A stretch of DNA of 64,000 bases. Source: Paractinoplanes ovalisporus (GTDB lineage Bacteria; Actinomycetota; Actinomycetes; Mycobacteriales; Micromonosporaceae). The notes below the pieces were generated by a model that was given only the letters and a program-made list of their open reading frames with translations, was not told the DNA's origin and did not search any database. Below are positions 14,928-24,233 of the stretch, piece by piece; within the stretch, counting starts at the first letter, position 1; the number at the start of each line of letters is the position of its first letter. The DNA lies in contig NZ_JAENHP010000028.1 in assembly GCF_016834655.1 (NCBI RefSeq), forward strand, positions 1-64,000, read 5' to 3'. A program made the position numbers and the translations under genes.

Positions 14928-16360
14928 GCGGCGGCCTCCTTCTCCACGGACGCGGCCTGCTCGTGGTATTGCGAGGGGACCGGGCGGACCAGCAGGTTGG
15001 CGATGAAGCCGACGGCCAGGACGCCGACCATGGTGAACAGGGCCGGCTGGTAGGCCGACGACGTCAGGGTGCCGGGTTTGCCCTGGGCGTCGAGGAAGCC
15101 GTTGATGATCAGCGGCCCGGCCACACCGGCGGCCGACCAGGCGGTCAGCAGGCGGCCGTGGATCGCACCGACCTGGAACGTGCCGAACAGGTCGCGCAGG
15201 TAGGCCGGGATCGTGGCGAAACCGCCGCCGTAGAACGACAGGATGATGCCGGCCAGGATCACGAACAGGGCCGTCGCCGCGTCACCGACGATCGCCAGCA
15301 GCAGGTAGAGGATCATGCCGACGCCCAGGTAGACCATGTAGATGGGCTTGCGGCCGATCACGTCCGAGGTCGACGACCAGGCGAACCGGCCGGCCATGTT
15401 GAACAGCGACAGCACACCGACGAAACCGCCCGCGGCGGCGACGCTGACGCTGGAGACGCCGTTGTCGCGGAAGAAGTCCTGGATCATCGGGCTGGCCTGC
15501 TCGAGGATGCCGATGCCGGCCGTCACGTTGCAGAACAGCACGACCCACAGCAGCCAGAACGACCGGGTCCGGATCGCGTTCGCGGCCGAGACGTTGGCCG
15601 TGGTGACCAGCGGCTTCTCCTTGACCGAGGCCGGGTCCCAGCCCTCCGGCCGCCAGTTGTCGGCGGGCACCCGGATGTTCGCGACCCCGAACATCATGAT
15701 CACGAAGTAGGCGATGCCGAGGGTCAGGAACAACCCGACCAGCGCTCCCCCGTTGGCGACCGAGGTGGCCACGTTGGGGTCGTAGCCGTCGTCGTAGAAC
15801 GACAGCAGCTGGCGGGAGAGCGGGCTGGCGATCAGCGCGCCGCCGCCGAAGCCCATGATGGCCAGGCCGGTGGCGAGGCCGGGCCGGTCGGGGAACCACT
15901 TGATCAGGGTCGACACCGGCGAGATGTAGCCGATGCCGAGGCCGATGCCGCCGATCACGCCGTAGCCGAGATAGACCAGCCACAGCTGCTTGGTGGCGAT
16001 GCCGAGCGCGCCGACCAGGAAGCCGGCCGCCCAGAAGCTGGCCGAGACGAACATGGCCTTGCGGGGGCCGTTCTTCTCGACCCAGGTGCCACCGACGGCG
16101 GCCGACAGTCCCAGCATCACGATGGCGATGCTGAAGATGATGCCGATCGCCGTCTGTGACGTTTCAAAATGGGCGACGAAGGAGTTCTTGTAGACACTGG
16201 TCGCATAGACCTGGCCGATGCACAGGTGCACCGACAGAGCAGCGGGCGGGATCAGCCAGCGGCTGAAGCCGGGCGGCGCCACCGAGTGTGAGCGGTCGAG
16301 CCTGGTGAGAAGAGACAAAGGGAGCGCCTCCCTACCCGTTCGGGACAGATCGATCTTCAT
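14924..16360 (-). CDS. OFA-family MFS transporter (oxalate/formate antiporter type)
   Basis: A 12-helix transporter of about 478 residues. Family features are the first helix region (IPPAALSVHLCIGQVYATSVY), a charged TM2-3 loop (GGTWVEKNGPRKAMF) and GYGVIGGIGLGIGYISPVSTLIKWFPDRPGLATGLAIMGFG (TM4-5, pieces joined). Characterised OFA members exchange oxalate for formate; most actinobacterial ones have unknown monocarboxylate-like substrates. ATG at 16360 follows GGGACGACT; an upstream in-frame start would add nine residues. It forms a two-gene unit with the 32-aa small subunit downstream. Confidence 0.88.
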   Translation of the reverse strand: MKIDLSRTGREALPLSLLTRLDRSHSVAPPGFSRWLIPPAALSVHLCIGQVYATSVYKNSFVAHFETSQTAIGIIFSIAIVMLGLSAAVGGTWVEKNGPRKAMFVSASFWAAGFLVGALGIATKQLWLVYLGYGVIGGIGLGIGYISPVSTLIKWFPDRPGLATGLAIMGFGGGALIASPLSRQLLSFYDDGYDPNVATSVANGGALVGLFLTLGIAYFVIMMFGVANIRVPADNWRPEGWDPASVKEKPLVTTANVSAANAIRTRSFWLLWVVLFCNVTAGIGILEQASPMIQDFFRDNGVSSVSVAAAGGFVGVLSLFNMAGRFAWSSTSDVIGRKPIYMVYLGVGMILYLLLAIVGDAATALFVILAGIILSFYGGGFATIPAYLRDLFGTFQVGAIHGRLLTAWSAAGVAGPLIINGFLDAQGKPGTLTSSAYQPALFTMVGVLAVGFIANLLVRPVPSQYHEQAASVEKEAAA

Positions 16361-16399
16361 AGTCGTCCCAAACGGGCAGGGCGGCAACCGGTGGAGCTG

Positions 16400-17893
16400 T
16401 CAGGAGCGGTGCAGCAGGGCGTGCGTGCGGCTGATCTGGGCCCACGACTTCGGGGCGGCGGGCTTGGCCGCGCGCAGGGCCGCGGCGTTGGCCACGACCG
16501 GGCGGGACGGGGTGTAGAGCCACGCCTGGAACAGGGCATCCAGGTCCTTGCCCGAGATCTTCTCGGCCAGGTCGGTGAACTCCTTGGTGGTGGCGTTGCC
16601 GTAGCGGTGGTCGGCCACCCACGTCCGCAGGATCTCGAAGAAGTCGTCGTCACCGACGGCCAGGCGCAGCTGGTGCAGGGTCATCGCGCCCCGGTCGTAG
16701 ACGGCGTCGCCGAACAGCTGGGCCACGCCGGGGTCGGCCGGCTTGGTGGTCCAGACGAGGGCGTTGGCGGGGTAGGTGGCGTACAGGTAGTCGAAGATCT
16801 CCTGGGCCGTGCCCTCGCCGTTCTTCTCCGACCACAGCCACTCGGCGTAACTGGCGAAGCCCTCGTTGAGCCAGATGTGCTGCCACTCGGCCACCGACAC
16901 CGAGTCGCCGAACCACTGGTGGGCGTTCTCGTGGACGACCACCGAGGTGTTGGAGCCGCGCGTGAAGAAGCCGGACGAGTAGTTGGGGCGGGTCTGGTTC
17001 TCGAGCGCGAACGTGAGCGTGCCGGGCGGGGCGACGATGCCGCCGCGCGCCTCGAACGGCCACGGGCCGAACACCGTGCTCTCCCAGTCGGTGATCTCGG
17101 CCGTACGCTCGACGCTGGCCTGGGCGGCCTCGCGCAGGGGCTGGGTGAGCCGCTGCGAGTAGGCGTTGTAGACGAGCTGGCCGTCGGCGGTGGTGTCCTG
17201 GGTGACGTCGTACTGGCCGACGGTCAGGAACGTCAGATAGGTCGCCTGCGGTTTCAGCGAGCGCCAGCTCCAGCGGGTGTAGTTCAGCGTTTCCCGCACG
17301 GGGGGACGTGGCATGCTGCCGTTGCTGATGGCCTCGACGCCGTCGGGCACGGAGACCGACACGTCGAAGGTGGCCTTGTCGAGCGGGTGGTCGTTGCTGG
17401 GGTACCACCACCACGCGATCTCGGGTTCGCCCACGGCCATCGCCCCGTCCGGCGTACGGACCCAGGCGGTGTATCCGGCGGCGACCTTCGTGGACGGCAC
17501 GCCCGAGTACTGCACCACGACCGTCATCGCGCCGCCGTTGGCGACCGTGCGGGCGGGCGTCACGACCAGCTCGTGGTCACCCTGACGGGCGTACGTGGCC
17601 GGGCGGTTGTTGACGAGCACCGAGGACACGTCGAGCACGAAGTCCAGGTTGAACCGGCTGAGATCCTGCGTGGCGGTGGCCAGGATCGTGGTGGTGCCGG
17701 TCAGCCGGTCGGTGGCGGGCGTGTAGCGCAGGCGTATGTCGTAGTGGGAGACGTCGTACCCGCTGTTGCCGTAGTCGGGGTAGTACTTGTCGCCTAACCC
17801 CGGTCCGCCGGGCGCGGGTGCGGCCTGAGCGGCGACTCCGGTCGCGGCGAGGGTCAGCGCGGCGACGGTCACCGTGGTCAAGAATCTGCGCAC
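16400..17893 (-). CDS. Secreted M1-family metallopeptidase
   Basis: An exported zinc aminopeptidase-like enzyme of about 497 residues. A signal peptide is visible (VRRFLTTVTVAALTLAATGV, cut near AQAAPAP). The gluzincin motif HENAH (about residues 321-325) is followed 18 residues later by the third ligand in NEGF (Glu344), then ASYAEW. TLTFALENQ is the exopeptidase GxMEN counterpart. The large C-terminal helical domain of aminopeptidase N is absent, as in other short actinobacterial secreted M1 enzymes. GTG at 17893 has GGAAG seven bases upstream. It appears monocistronic. Confidence 0.9.
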   Translation of the reverse strand: MRRFLTTVTVAALTLAATGVAAQAAPAPGGPGLGDKYYPDYGNSGYDVSHYDIRLRYTPATDRLTGTTTILATATQDLSRFNLDFVLDVSSVLVNNRPATYARQGDHELVVTPARTVANGGAMTVVVQYSGVPSTKVAAGYTAWVRTPDGAMAVGEPEIAWWWYPSNDHPLDKATFDVSVSVPDGVEAISNGSMPRPPVRETLNYTRWSWRSLKPQATYLTFLTVGQYDVTQDTTADGQLVYNAYSQRLTQPLREAAQASVERTAEITDWESTVFGPWPFEARGGIVAPPGTLTFALENQTRPNYSSGFFTRGSNTSVVVHENAHQWFGDSVSVAEWQHIWLNEGFASYAEWLWSEKNGEGTAQEIFDYLYATYPANALVWTTKPADPGVAQLFGDAVYDRGAMTLHQLRLAVGDDDFFEILRTWVADHRYGNATTKEFTDLAEKISGKDLDALFQAWLYTPSRPVVANAAALRAAKPAAPKSWAQISRTHALLHRS

Positions 17894-17976
17894 GATGCAC
17901 TTCCTTCCGTAGTTGAGCACCTCCTCGAAGCTATCGACATTGGTCGATCATGGGGCCTGCTTGGAAGACAATCGAC

Positions 17977-18801
17977 TCAGTCCGGTTCCTCCTTGACACG
18001 CGCGACGAGCTGGGTCGGGTTGACGAACCTGAGTGCGATCACGAGCAGGACCAGCATCGAGGACGTGTAGAGCACGGCCATCGCGTCGACCGACTGCTGG
18101 GCCCGGATGCCGGCGGCCGACATCGAGTAGTAGAGGGCGACCACCAGAGTCTGCGAATCCGGACCGGCGGTGAGGAAGGTCAGCTCGAACATGCCGACCG
18201 TGCGGACCAGCACCAGGATCGAGGCGGCGAGGATTCCGGGTACGAGCAGGGGCGCCAGGATCCGGACGAAGATCTGCCACGTGCGGGCGCCGCACATGCG
18301 GGCGGCGCGTTCGACGGACTGGTCGATCTGCTCGATGAACGGGGTCATGGTGAGGATGACGAACGGGATCGACGGCACCAGGTTGGCCAGCACCACCCCG
18401 GCCAGATGACCGGCGAAGCCGTACTTGTACAGGACCGTGGCCAGCGGAATCCCGTACGTGATGGGTGGCATGAGGATCGGGAGCAGGAACAGCAGATAGA
18501 CCAGGCGGCGGCCGGGGAAGGAACGGCGGGCGAGCACGTACGAGGCGGGGACGCCGACCAGCACCGAGATCGCCACCACGAGCAGCGCGACCTCGAGCGT
18601 CACCACCAGCACGTCGAGCAGCCCGAACTCGGTCCACGCGGACGCGTACCACTGGGTCGTCCAGCCCTGCGGCAGCCAAGTGTCGAACCAGCGGCGGCCG
18701 AACGAGTTGACCAGCACCGAGCCGATCACACCGGCCAGATGGACCAGGAAGAAGGTCACGGCACCCCAGACGAGCCAGGCGCCGACCGTACGGGGTCTCA
18801 T
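17977..18801 (-). CDS. ABC transporter permease 2 (PotC/MalG-like)
   Basis: An inner-membrane permease of 274 residues with about six hydrophobic segments. The coupling (EAA) loop is visible as ERAARMCGARTWQIFVRILAPLLVPG. Its ATG overlaps the stop of permease 1 by ATGA. Together with permease 1, the ATPase and the SBP it makes a complete importer. The short two-permease layout with a PotA/FbpC-type ATPase is of the polyamine/iron/phosphonate/thiamine class; cargo cannot be read from this subunit. Confidence 0.87.
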   Translation of the reverse strand: MRPRTVGAWLVWGAVTFFLVHLAGVIGSVLVNSFGRRWFDTWLPQGWTTQWYASAWTEFGLLDVLVVTLEVALLVVAISVLVGVPASYVLARRSFPGRRLVYLLFLLPILMPPITYGIPLATVLYKYGFAGHLAGVVLANLVPSIPFVILTMTPFIEQIDQSVERAARMCGARTWQIFVRILAPLLVPGILAASILVLVRTVGMFELTFLTAGPDSQTLVVALYYSMSAAGIRAQQSVDAMAVLYTSSMLVLLVIALRFVNPTQLVARVKEEPD

Positions 18802-19724
18802 CAGCCCTTGCCTCCCGTCGCGCCGGTGTAGAGCAGGGATCGCAGGCCGAGCACCACCGCGACCACGACCAGCTCGACCACGCCCATGACCACGGCGATG
18901 GCGCTGCCGAGCGGATAGTCGTAGGCCTCGTACGCGGCGTGGTAGGCGGCGATCGAGACCACGCGCGTGGTTCCGGCCGGGTCGCCGACGAGCACCGCGG
19001 ACGGGAAGACGCTGAACGCCAGCACGAAGGTGAGGCAGAACGTGGTGGCCAGCCCCGGGGCGAGCAGCGGCAACGTGATCCGGCGGAACCGTTGCCCGCG
19101 GCCGGCCCCGAGGGTGGCGGCGGCCCGTTCCAGGGTCGGGTCGATGCCGGACAGGTACGACAGGATCAGCAGGAAGGCGAACGGGAACCCGGTGATGACC
19201 AGCGAGAAGAAGACACCCCAGTAGTTGTTGGTCAGCCGGACGGGTTCGCCGGTGAGGCCGGTCGCCATCAGGGCGCGGTTGAACCAGCCGGCCGGGCCGA
19301 GATAGTTGAGCAGGCCCTCGGCGGTGAGCACGGTGCCCAGGGTGATCGGCACGACCAGGATCGTGGTGAGAAGCCGCTTGCCGCGGAACCGGCCGCGCAT
19401 CCGATAGGCGATGGGGACCGAGGCGGCCACGTTGAGGATCGCCGCCGGCAGGGCCAGCCCGAGCGTGGTGGCGATGGTGTCGCGCTGGTAGGCGTCGGTG
19501 AAGAACTCGCGGTAGGCCCCGAACACGCCGCCCTGTGCGGGTTGGAAGGACAGACCTATCCCGTACGCGAAGGGGTAGACGAAGAGGGCGAGCACGCAAG
19601 CCAGTCCTGGTATCAGCAGCAGGAGTTGACGGTCCATGCCGCGCTCGGCCAGGCGGTGGCGCCATGCGGTCCTGGCGCTCGTGTTGGTCTTCGGCGCGCG
19701 TTGGTTCGTGTCGGTCGCGCTCAT
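18801..19724 (-). CDS. ABC transporter permease 1 (PotB/MalF-like)
   Basis: A permease of about 307 residues. After a hydrophilic start (MSATDTNQRAPKTNTSARTA) it has about six transmembrane helices. The EAA loop reads ERAAATLGAGRGQRFRRITLPLLAPG, the normal partner of the ATPase Q-loop region. ATG at 19724 was chosen over the longer open frame because upstream residues are proline/cysteine-rich noise within a short duplicated sequence (19722-19790). It is the second gene of the four-gene importer. Confidence 0.86.
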   Translation of the reverse strand: MSATDTNQRAPKTNTSARTAWRHRLAERGMDRQLLLLIPGLACVLALFVYPFAYGIGLSFQPAQGGVFGAYREFFTDAYQRDTIATTLGLALPAAILNVAASVPIAYRMRGRFRGKRLLTTILVVPITLGTVLTAEGLLNYLGPAGWFNRALMATGLTGEPVRLTNNYWGVFFSLVITGFPFAFLLILSYLSGIDPTLERAAATLGAGRGQRFRRITLPLLAPGLATTFCLTFVLAFSVFPSAVLVGDPAGTTRVVSIAAYHAAYEAYDYPLGSAIAVVMGVVELVVVAVVLGLRSLLYTGATGGKG

Positions 19725-19767
19725 GCCGGGAACACCTTCCCGCTCATCTGGGGAGCACGCTTCCCGC

Positions 19768-20814
19768 TCATGTCGGGAACACCAGCACTCGTGAGGGGGC
19801 GGCGGTGACGGTGATCCTCTCCCCCGGCGCGGGGCGTTCGAGGGCGCGGAGATGCAGGGCAACCCCTTCCCCCGTACGGGCTTCGACCGCGAACTCCCGT
19901 CCCTGGTACTCGACGACCTCGACCGTCACCGGCACCCCGTGCGGGCCGGCGCGCAGGTCCTCGGGGCGGATCGCCGCGACCACCTCGTCCCCGGCGCCGA
20001 CCGGGCCGATGGCGGTGCCGTCGAGCGACACGCCGGCGCCGTCCACAGTCACGGTGGCGCCGTGCACAGCCTTCACCCGCATGGGCAGCAGGTTGCGGTA
20101 GCCCATGAAGTCGGCGACATGCCGGTTGGCCGGGCGGTTGTGGAGTTCCTGGGGTGTCCCGATCTGCTCGACCCGGCCGTCGCGCAGCACGACCAGCCGG
20201 TCGGCCAGCGACAGCGCCTCCTCCTGGTCGTGGGTGACGTAGACGGTGGTGAGGCCGAGGGACTGGTGCAGCCGGCGGATCTCGGTGCGCATCTCCAAGC
20301 GGAGCTTGGCGTCCAGGTTCGACAGCGGCTCGTCCATGAGCACCAGCGCCGGTTCGAGCACGACGGCCCGGGCGATGGCGACCCGTTGCTGCTGGCCGCC
20401 GGAGAGCTGGCCGGGCAGCTTGGCGGCGTGGTCCTCCAGGCGTACGAGGGAGATCGCCTCGTCGGTGCGGCGCCGCACCTCGTCGCGGGGCAGGCGGCGC
20501 ATCTGCAGGCCGAAGGAGACGTTGCGGCGTACGGAAAGGTGGGGAAAGAGCGCGTAGTTCTGGAACACCATGCCGAAGCCGCGCCGCTCGGGAGGCACGG
20601 TGTCGAGGCGGGTCTCGTCCTGCCAGATGCTGCCCTCGCTCAGCGGGAGAAGGCCGGCCAGGCAGTTCAGCGCGGTCGACTTGCCGCAGCCCGACGGCCC
20701 GAGCAGGGCGATGAACTCGCCGCGCCGGATCGTCAGGCTCAGGCCGGCCAGCGCGTCCCGCCCACCGAAGCGCCGCCGCACCCCGTCCAGGCGCAGCTCG
20801 GAGAACCCGCTCAC
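19768..20814 (-). CDS. ABC transporter ATP-binding protein (PotA/FbpC type)
   Basis: A 348-residue ATPase. Walker A is GPSGCGKST, the Q-loop lies in FGMVFQNYALFPHLSV, the signature is LSGGQQQRVAIARA, Walker B is LVLMDEPLSNLDAKLR, and the switch histidine is in YVTHDQEEA. The C-terminal ~110 residues form a TOBE regulatory domain (VVAAIRPEDLRAG). It starts at GTG (20814), 37 nt after the SBP gene. Unlike the two CUT1 systems in this window, this importer carries its own ATPase. Confidence 0.92.
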   Translation of the reverse strand: MSGFSELRLDGVRRRFGGRDALAGLSLTIRRGEFIALLGPSGCGKSTALNCLAGLLPLSEGSIWQDETRLDTVPPERRGFGMVFQNYALFPHLSVRRNVSFGLQMRRLPRDEVRRRTDEAISLVRLEDHAAKLPGQLSGGQQQRVAIARAVVLEPALVLMDEPLSNLDAKLRLEMRTEIRRLHQSLGLTTVYVTHDQEEALSLADRLVVLRDGRVEQIGTPQELHNRPANRHVADFMGYRNLLPMRVKAVHGATVTVDGAGVSLDGTAIGPVGAGDEVVAAIRPEDLRAGPHGVPVTVEVVEYQGREFAVEARTGEGVALHLRALERPAPGERITVTAAPSRVLVFPT

Positions 20815-20851
20815 GGCTTTCCCTTTCGCGCCAAACGCTTTTCGCGGCGCC

Positions 20852-22051
20852 TCACTTCTTGACCTTCGCGCCGCCGATGTCGCGGTCCCACTTGTCGAAG
20901 GCGGCCACGAGCGACTTGGCGTCGAGCGGCACTTCGAGGGGGTTGTCCGCGATGAGCTGGTCGTACTCGGGACGGCCGTACTCGGCGAGGGCCTTCTGGC
21001 TCTCCTCGGGCGCCATGCTCAGGGTGACGTCCTTGAGCGCCGGGCCCGGATAGAAATACCCCTGGTCGTACGCCTTGGCCTGTTGCTGTGGCGTCAACAT
21101 GTCTTTCAAGAGGTTGAGGATGGCGGCCTGCTTGCCGGTGGGAACACCCCGCGGGATGACGGCGTAGTGGGCGTCGGTGACCCAGTGGAATCCCTTGAGC
21201 GTCTGGACCTTCGCTTCTTTGGGGACAGTGCCGAGTACTCGCGGGTTGATGTCCCAGCCGGTCGTGGTGGCGATGATCTTCGCCGAGCCGTTCGCGAGGT
21301 TCTTCATGGTCTCGGACGTGCTCGACGGGTAGAGCGTGACGTACTTGTTCAGCTCGGCCAGGTACTGCCAGGTCTTGGACCAGCCGTTGACCGGGTCCTT
21401 GGGATCCTTGTCGCCCAGCAGGTAGGGCAGCCCCATGAGGAAGGTGCGGCCCGGGCCCGAGTTGGAGGGACGGGCGTACTGGACGGCGCCCGGGTTGGCT
21501 TTCGCGTACGCGAGAAGCTCCTCGGCGCTGGTGGGCGGGCTCGGCACCCTGTCCGGCAGATATTCGATCAGCGGCCCCGACGGGTAGTAGGTGACCGTGA
21601 CACCGAAGTCGCCGGCCAGCTTCTGCATCTCCGCCGCGCCCGGCTGGTAGTCGTTCATGCCCGGCAGCCGGGACGCATATGTGGGCAACAGAGTTGTCCA
21701 CAGCCCCTGGTCGATTCCGGCGGCCAACCCGTCAACACCAGTCAACACGAGGTCGATGTCGACACGCCCCGCGGCCTGCTGCGCCTTGATCTTGCCGACC
21801 AGCTCGGGCGCGGTGGCCTTGGAGTAGGTCACCTTGCCGATCTGGTCCCCGTTGCGGGCGACGAAGTCGTCGATCATCCCCTGTGTGAGTTGGAGGTTCC
21901 CGGCAACGTCCAGGATGTTGATGGTCACGGCGTCACTGGGCTTCTCGGGCACCGGCCCGTCGGTGGCACCGCCGCCGTTCGGCGCGTCAGGCGCGCCGCA
22001 GGCAGCGAGAACGAGGACGGCGGTCAACGAGGCGAGGCGAGCTCTGGGCAT
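20852..22051 (-). CDS. Extracellular solute-binding lipoprotein (family 1)
   Basis: The binding lipoprotein of the 18-22 kb importer, 399 residues. The lipobox is VLVLAAC (Cys about residue 18), after RARLASLT. The mature part has the type-II periplasmic fold (VTINILDVAGNLQLTQGMID at its start; TSAEELLAYAKANPGAVQYARP). Polyamine, thiamine, iron and sugar-phosphate binders share this architecture. Genomic pairing with a LacI regulator argues for a carbohydrate-like ligand, but this is open. Only 5 nt separate it from the lacI gene, so regulator and importer are one transcription unit. Confidence 0.87.
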   Translation of the reverse strand: MPRARLASLTAVLVLAACGAPDAPNGGGATDGPVPEKPSDAVTINILDVAGNLQLTQGMIDDFVARNGDQIGKVTYSKATAPELVGKIKAQQAAGRVDIDLVLTGVDGLAAGIDQGLWTTLLPTYASRLPGMNDYQPGAAEMQKLAGDFGVTVTYYPSGPLIEYLPDRVPSPPTSAEELLAYAKANPGAVQYARPSNSGPGRTFLMGLPYLLGDKDPKDPVNGWSKTWQYLAELNKYVTLYPSSTSETMKNLANGSAKIIATTTGWDINPRVLGTVPKEAKVQTLKGFHWVTDAHYAVIPRGVPTGKQAAILNLLKDMLTPQQQAKAYDQGYFYPGPALKDVTLSMAPEESQKALAEYGRPEYDQLIADNPLEVPLDAKSLVAAFDKWDRDIGGAKVKK

Positions 22052-22056
22052 GGCGG

Positions 22057-23202
22057 TTACCCTCCTGCCGGGCCGGTGGAAGCCCGGACGATCAGCTGGG
22101 TGGGCAGTTGCTGGTTGACCATCTGGGGCGTCAGGAGCAGGTCGACGGCGGCTCGACCGGCCGGCCCCTTGGGAAGGGCGACGGTGGTCAGCGCCGGATG
22201 GACCATCGCGCCGAGCGGGATGTCGTCGAAGCCCAGCACGCTGATGTCCTCGGGGACGGCGATGCCGCGGGCCGCGAAACGGTGGAGCAGGCCGAGCGCG
22301 ACCAGGTCGTTGTAGGCGATCACCGCGGTCGCACGGGTGGCCAGGATGCGGTCGGCGGCGGCCACCCCGCCCTCGAACTGGGGCATGACGCTGCCCATCT
22401 CGATCAGCTCGATCTCGGCGACTTCGTCTCTCGCACCGCCGGTCGTGGACACTCCGACGTCCACGGACACGCCCTCGCTCGTGGGTCGGCCGATCCTTGG
22501 GGACGTGCCCTCATTGGTGGGTCGGCCGATCCCCGGGAAGGCGCCCTCATTCATGGGTCGGCCGATTCCCGCGGACGCGCTGCTCCTCGAGAAAGCACTG
22601 CTCCGGGTGACCCCACGCAGCGACCGGACCCGTTCGCGGTTGGCCCAGGACGTGCGCGGGCCGGCCACGTACGCGATCCGCCGGTGTCCCAACGCGACCA
22701 GGTGGCTCACCGCTTGGCGCATCCCGTCGAGGAACCCGGCCGTGACCGACGGCGCGCCGGGGATGCGGCGGTAGACCAGCACCATCGGGATCTCAGCGGC
22801 GAGCGCGCGCAGCTCGGTCTCGGGCATGCGCGGCGAGCACAGCACCACGCCGTCGACCTGTTTGGCGAGCCTGCGCACGAGGCCGGCCTCGGCCGCCGGG
22901 TTCTCGTCGGTGTCGGCGAGGAAGACGGCGTGGTCGGCCTCGTGCGCGCGGGCCTGCACACCCTTGACGATGCCCGGGAAGAACGGATTGGCCAGGTCAG
23001 GGACGATCAGACCAAGGTTCCCCGTACGCCCGGTGATGAGCCCCCGGGCCGCCCGGTTGGGGTGGTAGCCGAGGTCGGACGCCACCGCCCGCACCCGCTC
23101 CCGCGTGGCCGGCCGCACCTTGTCCGGCTGCGACAGCGCCCGGGTCACCGTGGCCACCGAGACGCCGGCCGCGTCGGCAACGTCCTTGATGGTGACCGCC
23201 AT
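22057..23202 (-). CDS. LacI-family regulator with a 36-bp repeat insertion
   Basis: A sugar-responsive repressor of 381 residues (usual ~335-345). The HTH and hinge are intact: TIKDVADAAGVSVATVTRAL, then HPNRAARGLITGRTGNLGLI. The sensor domain is interrupted after SWANRERVRSLRGVT (about residue 196) by some 60 residues including three 12-residue units (IGRPTNEGTSPR and variants); homology resumes at ELIEMGSVMPQFEGG and ends with ISVLGFDDIPLGAM. It heads the operon with the SBP, ATPase and permeases. The site at 23214-23227 fits autoregulation. Whether the insertion spoils sensing is unknown. Confidence 0.9.
   Translation of the reverse strand: MAVTIKDVADAAGVSVATVTRALSQPDKVRPATRERVRAVASDLGYHPNRAARGLITGRTGNLGLIVPDLANPFFPGIVKGVQARAHEADHAVFLADTDENPAAEAGLVRRLAKQVDGVVLCSPRMPETELRALAAEIPMVLVYRRIPGAPSVTAGFLDGMRQAVSHLVALGHRRIAYVAGPRTSWANRERVRSLRGVTRSSAFSRSSASAGIGRPMNEGAFPGIGRPTNEGTSPRIGRPTSEGVSVDVGVSTTGGARDEVAEIELIEMGSVMPQFEGGVAAADRILATRATAVIAYNDLVALGLLHRFAARGIAVPEDISVLGFDDIPLGAMVHPALTTVALPKGPAGRAAVDLLLTPQMVNQQLPTQLIVRASTGPAGG
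22463..22575 (-). repeat. In-frame 36-bp repeat inside lacI
   Basis: Three copies of a 36-bp unit (core GTGGGTCGGCCGATCC) encode IGRP(M/T)(N/S)EG-type dodecapeptides in the sensor domain. Copies differ at several positions, so this expansion is older than the perfect 20-bp array at 12341. Confidence 0.92.
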
Positions 23203-23213
23203 GCCGGCCAGTC

Positions 23214-23227
23214 TGGGATCGCTCCCA
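23214..23227. promoter_or_regulatory. LacI-type operator upstream of lacI
   Basis: TGGGATCGCTCCCA is a near-perfect palindrome (one mismatch pair), 11 bp upstream of the lacI start. It resembles the CebR box of Streptomyces (TGGGAGCGCTCCCA). Position indicates autorepression of the lacI-importer operon. Confidence 0.7.
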
Positions 23228-23353
23228 CCTACCGGTCAACGCATCGACGACGATCATTGCGAATGGCGCTGAAAACCTTTACATCCATGCTCATCGCCGG
23301 GCCGCGTTGATCTTGCGGCGACAGTCGCGACAGGGCGGCGTCGCCGGGGTTGG

Positions 23354-24181
23354 TCAGGTCAGACCGCTGATCGCCGCCACCTCGCCCGGGGTCAGGTCGA
23401 GGGAGGCGGCCGCGATGTTCTCCTCCAGGTGGGCGACCGAAGCCGTCCCCGGGATGGGCAGGATCTGCGGCGACCGCGCCAGCAACCACGCCAGCACGAT
23501 CTGGTGCGCCGTCACGCCGTACTTCGACGCGGCCTCCTGCACGGCCCGGTTGCCGTCGAGGTTCTGGATCGGCGCCCACGGCAGGAACACCAGCTGCTCC
23601 TGCTCGCACAGGTCGACCAGCGACTCCGACTGGCGGTCGTCGACGTTGTAGCGGTTCTGCAACGACACGATCGGCGTGAGGCGCTGGGCCACCCGCAGCT
23701 GCGACTCGTTGAAGTTCGACACGCCGAGGTGCCGGATCTTGCCCTCGTTCTTCAGCTCGGCCAGCGCCCCGATCGAGTCTTCGAGCGGGACCTTCGGGTC
23801 GATGCGGTGGAACTGGTAGAGCGGGATCTGCTCGAGGCGCAGACGTCGCAGGCTGCCCTCCAGCGCCGACCGCAGATGCTCGGGCCGGCCGTCGGGCACC
23901 CACTGTCCCGGGCCCGGGCGGGTCAGGCCGCCCTTGGTCGCGATCACCAGCTCTTCCCCGTACGGATGCAGGGCCTCGGCGATCAGGGATTCGCTCACAT
24001 CCGGCCCGTACGAGTCGGCCGTGTCGATGAAATTGACGCCGAGCTCCACCGCCCGGCGCAACACCGCCTTCGCTTCGTCCCGGCTCTTGGGTTCACCCCA
24101 GATGCCGTCCCCGGTGATCCGCATGGCGCCGTAGCCGAGGCGGTTGACCGTCAGGTCCCCGCCGAGATCGATCGTGCTCAT
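23354..24181 (-). CDS. Aldo/keto reductase
   Basis: An NADPH-dependent oxidoreductase of 275 residues with the (beta/alpha)8 AKR fold. Catalytic Asp and Tyr are in NFIDTADSYGPD, the Lys in LVIATKGGL, and the His in LYQFHRID; GVSNFNESQL is the AKR signature. The coenzyme-binding end is LPIPGTASVAHLEENI. Substrate is not predictable. ATG at 24181 has GGAGAGGAGT upstream. It is divergent from the ArsR-AHSA1 fusion and shares its operator-rich intergenic region, so it may be part of that regulon. Confidence 0.9.
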   Translation of the reverse strand: MSTIDLGGDLTVNRLGYGAMRITGDGIWGEPKSRDEAKAVLRRAVELGVNFIDTADSYGPDVSESLIAEALHPYGEELVIATKGGLTRPGPGQWVPDGRPEHLRSALEGSLRRLRLEQIPLYQFHRIDPKVPLEDSIGALAELKNEGKIRHLGVSNFNESQLRVAQRLTPIVSLQNRYNVDDRQSESLVDLCEQEQLVFLPWAPIQNLDGNRAVQEAASKYGVTAHQIVLAWLLARSPQILPIPGTASVAHLEENIAAASLDLTPGEVAAISGLT

Positions 24182-24233
24182 TTTCGGACTCCTCTCCACC
24201 GCCGAACCTACGCCCGATCTCCGCACCCGACTT

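Noticed and set aside
17933..17948. ATCGAC-ATTG-GTCGAT hairpin between the M1 peptidase and the importer
   Set aside because: Only a 6-bp stem, too weak and too common in this GC range to call a terminator or operator.
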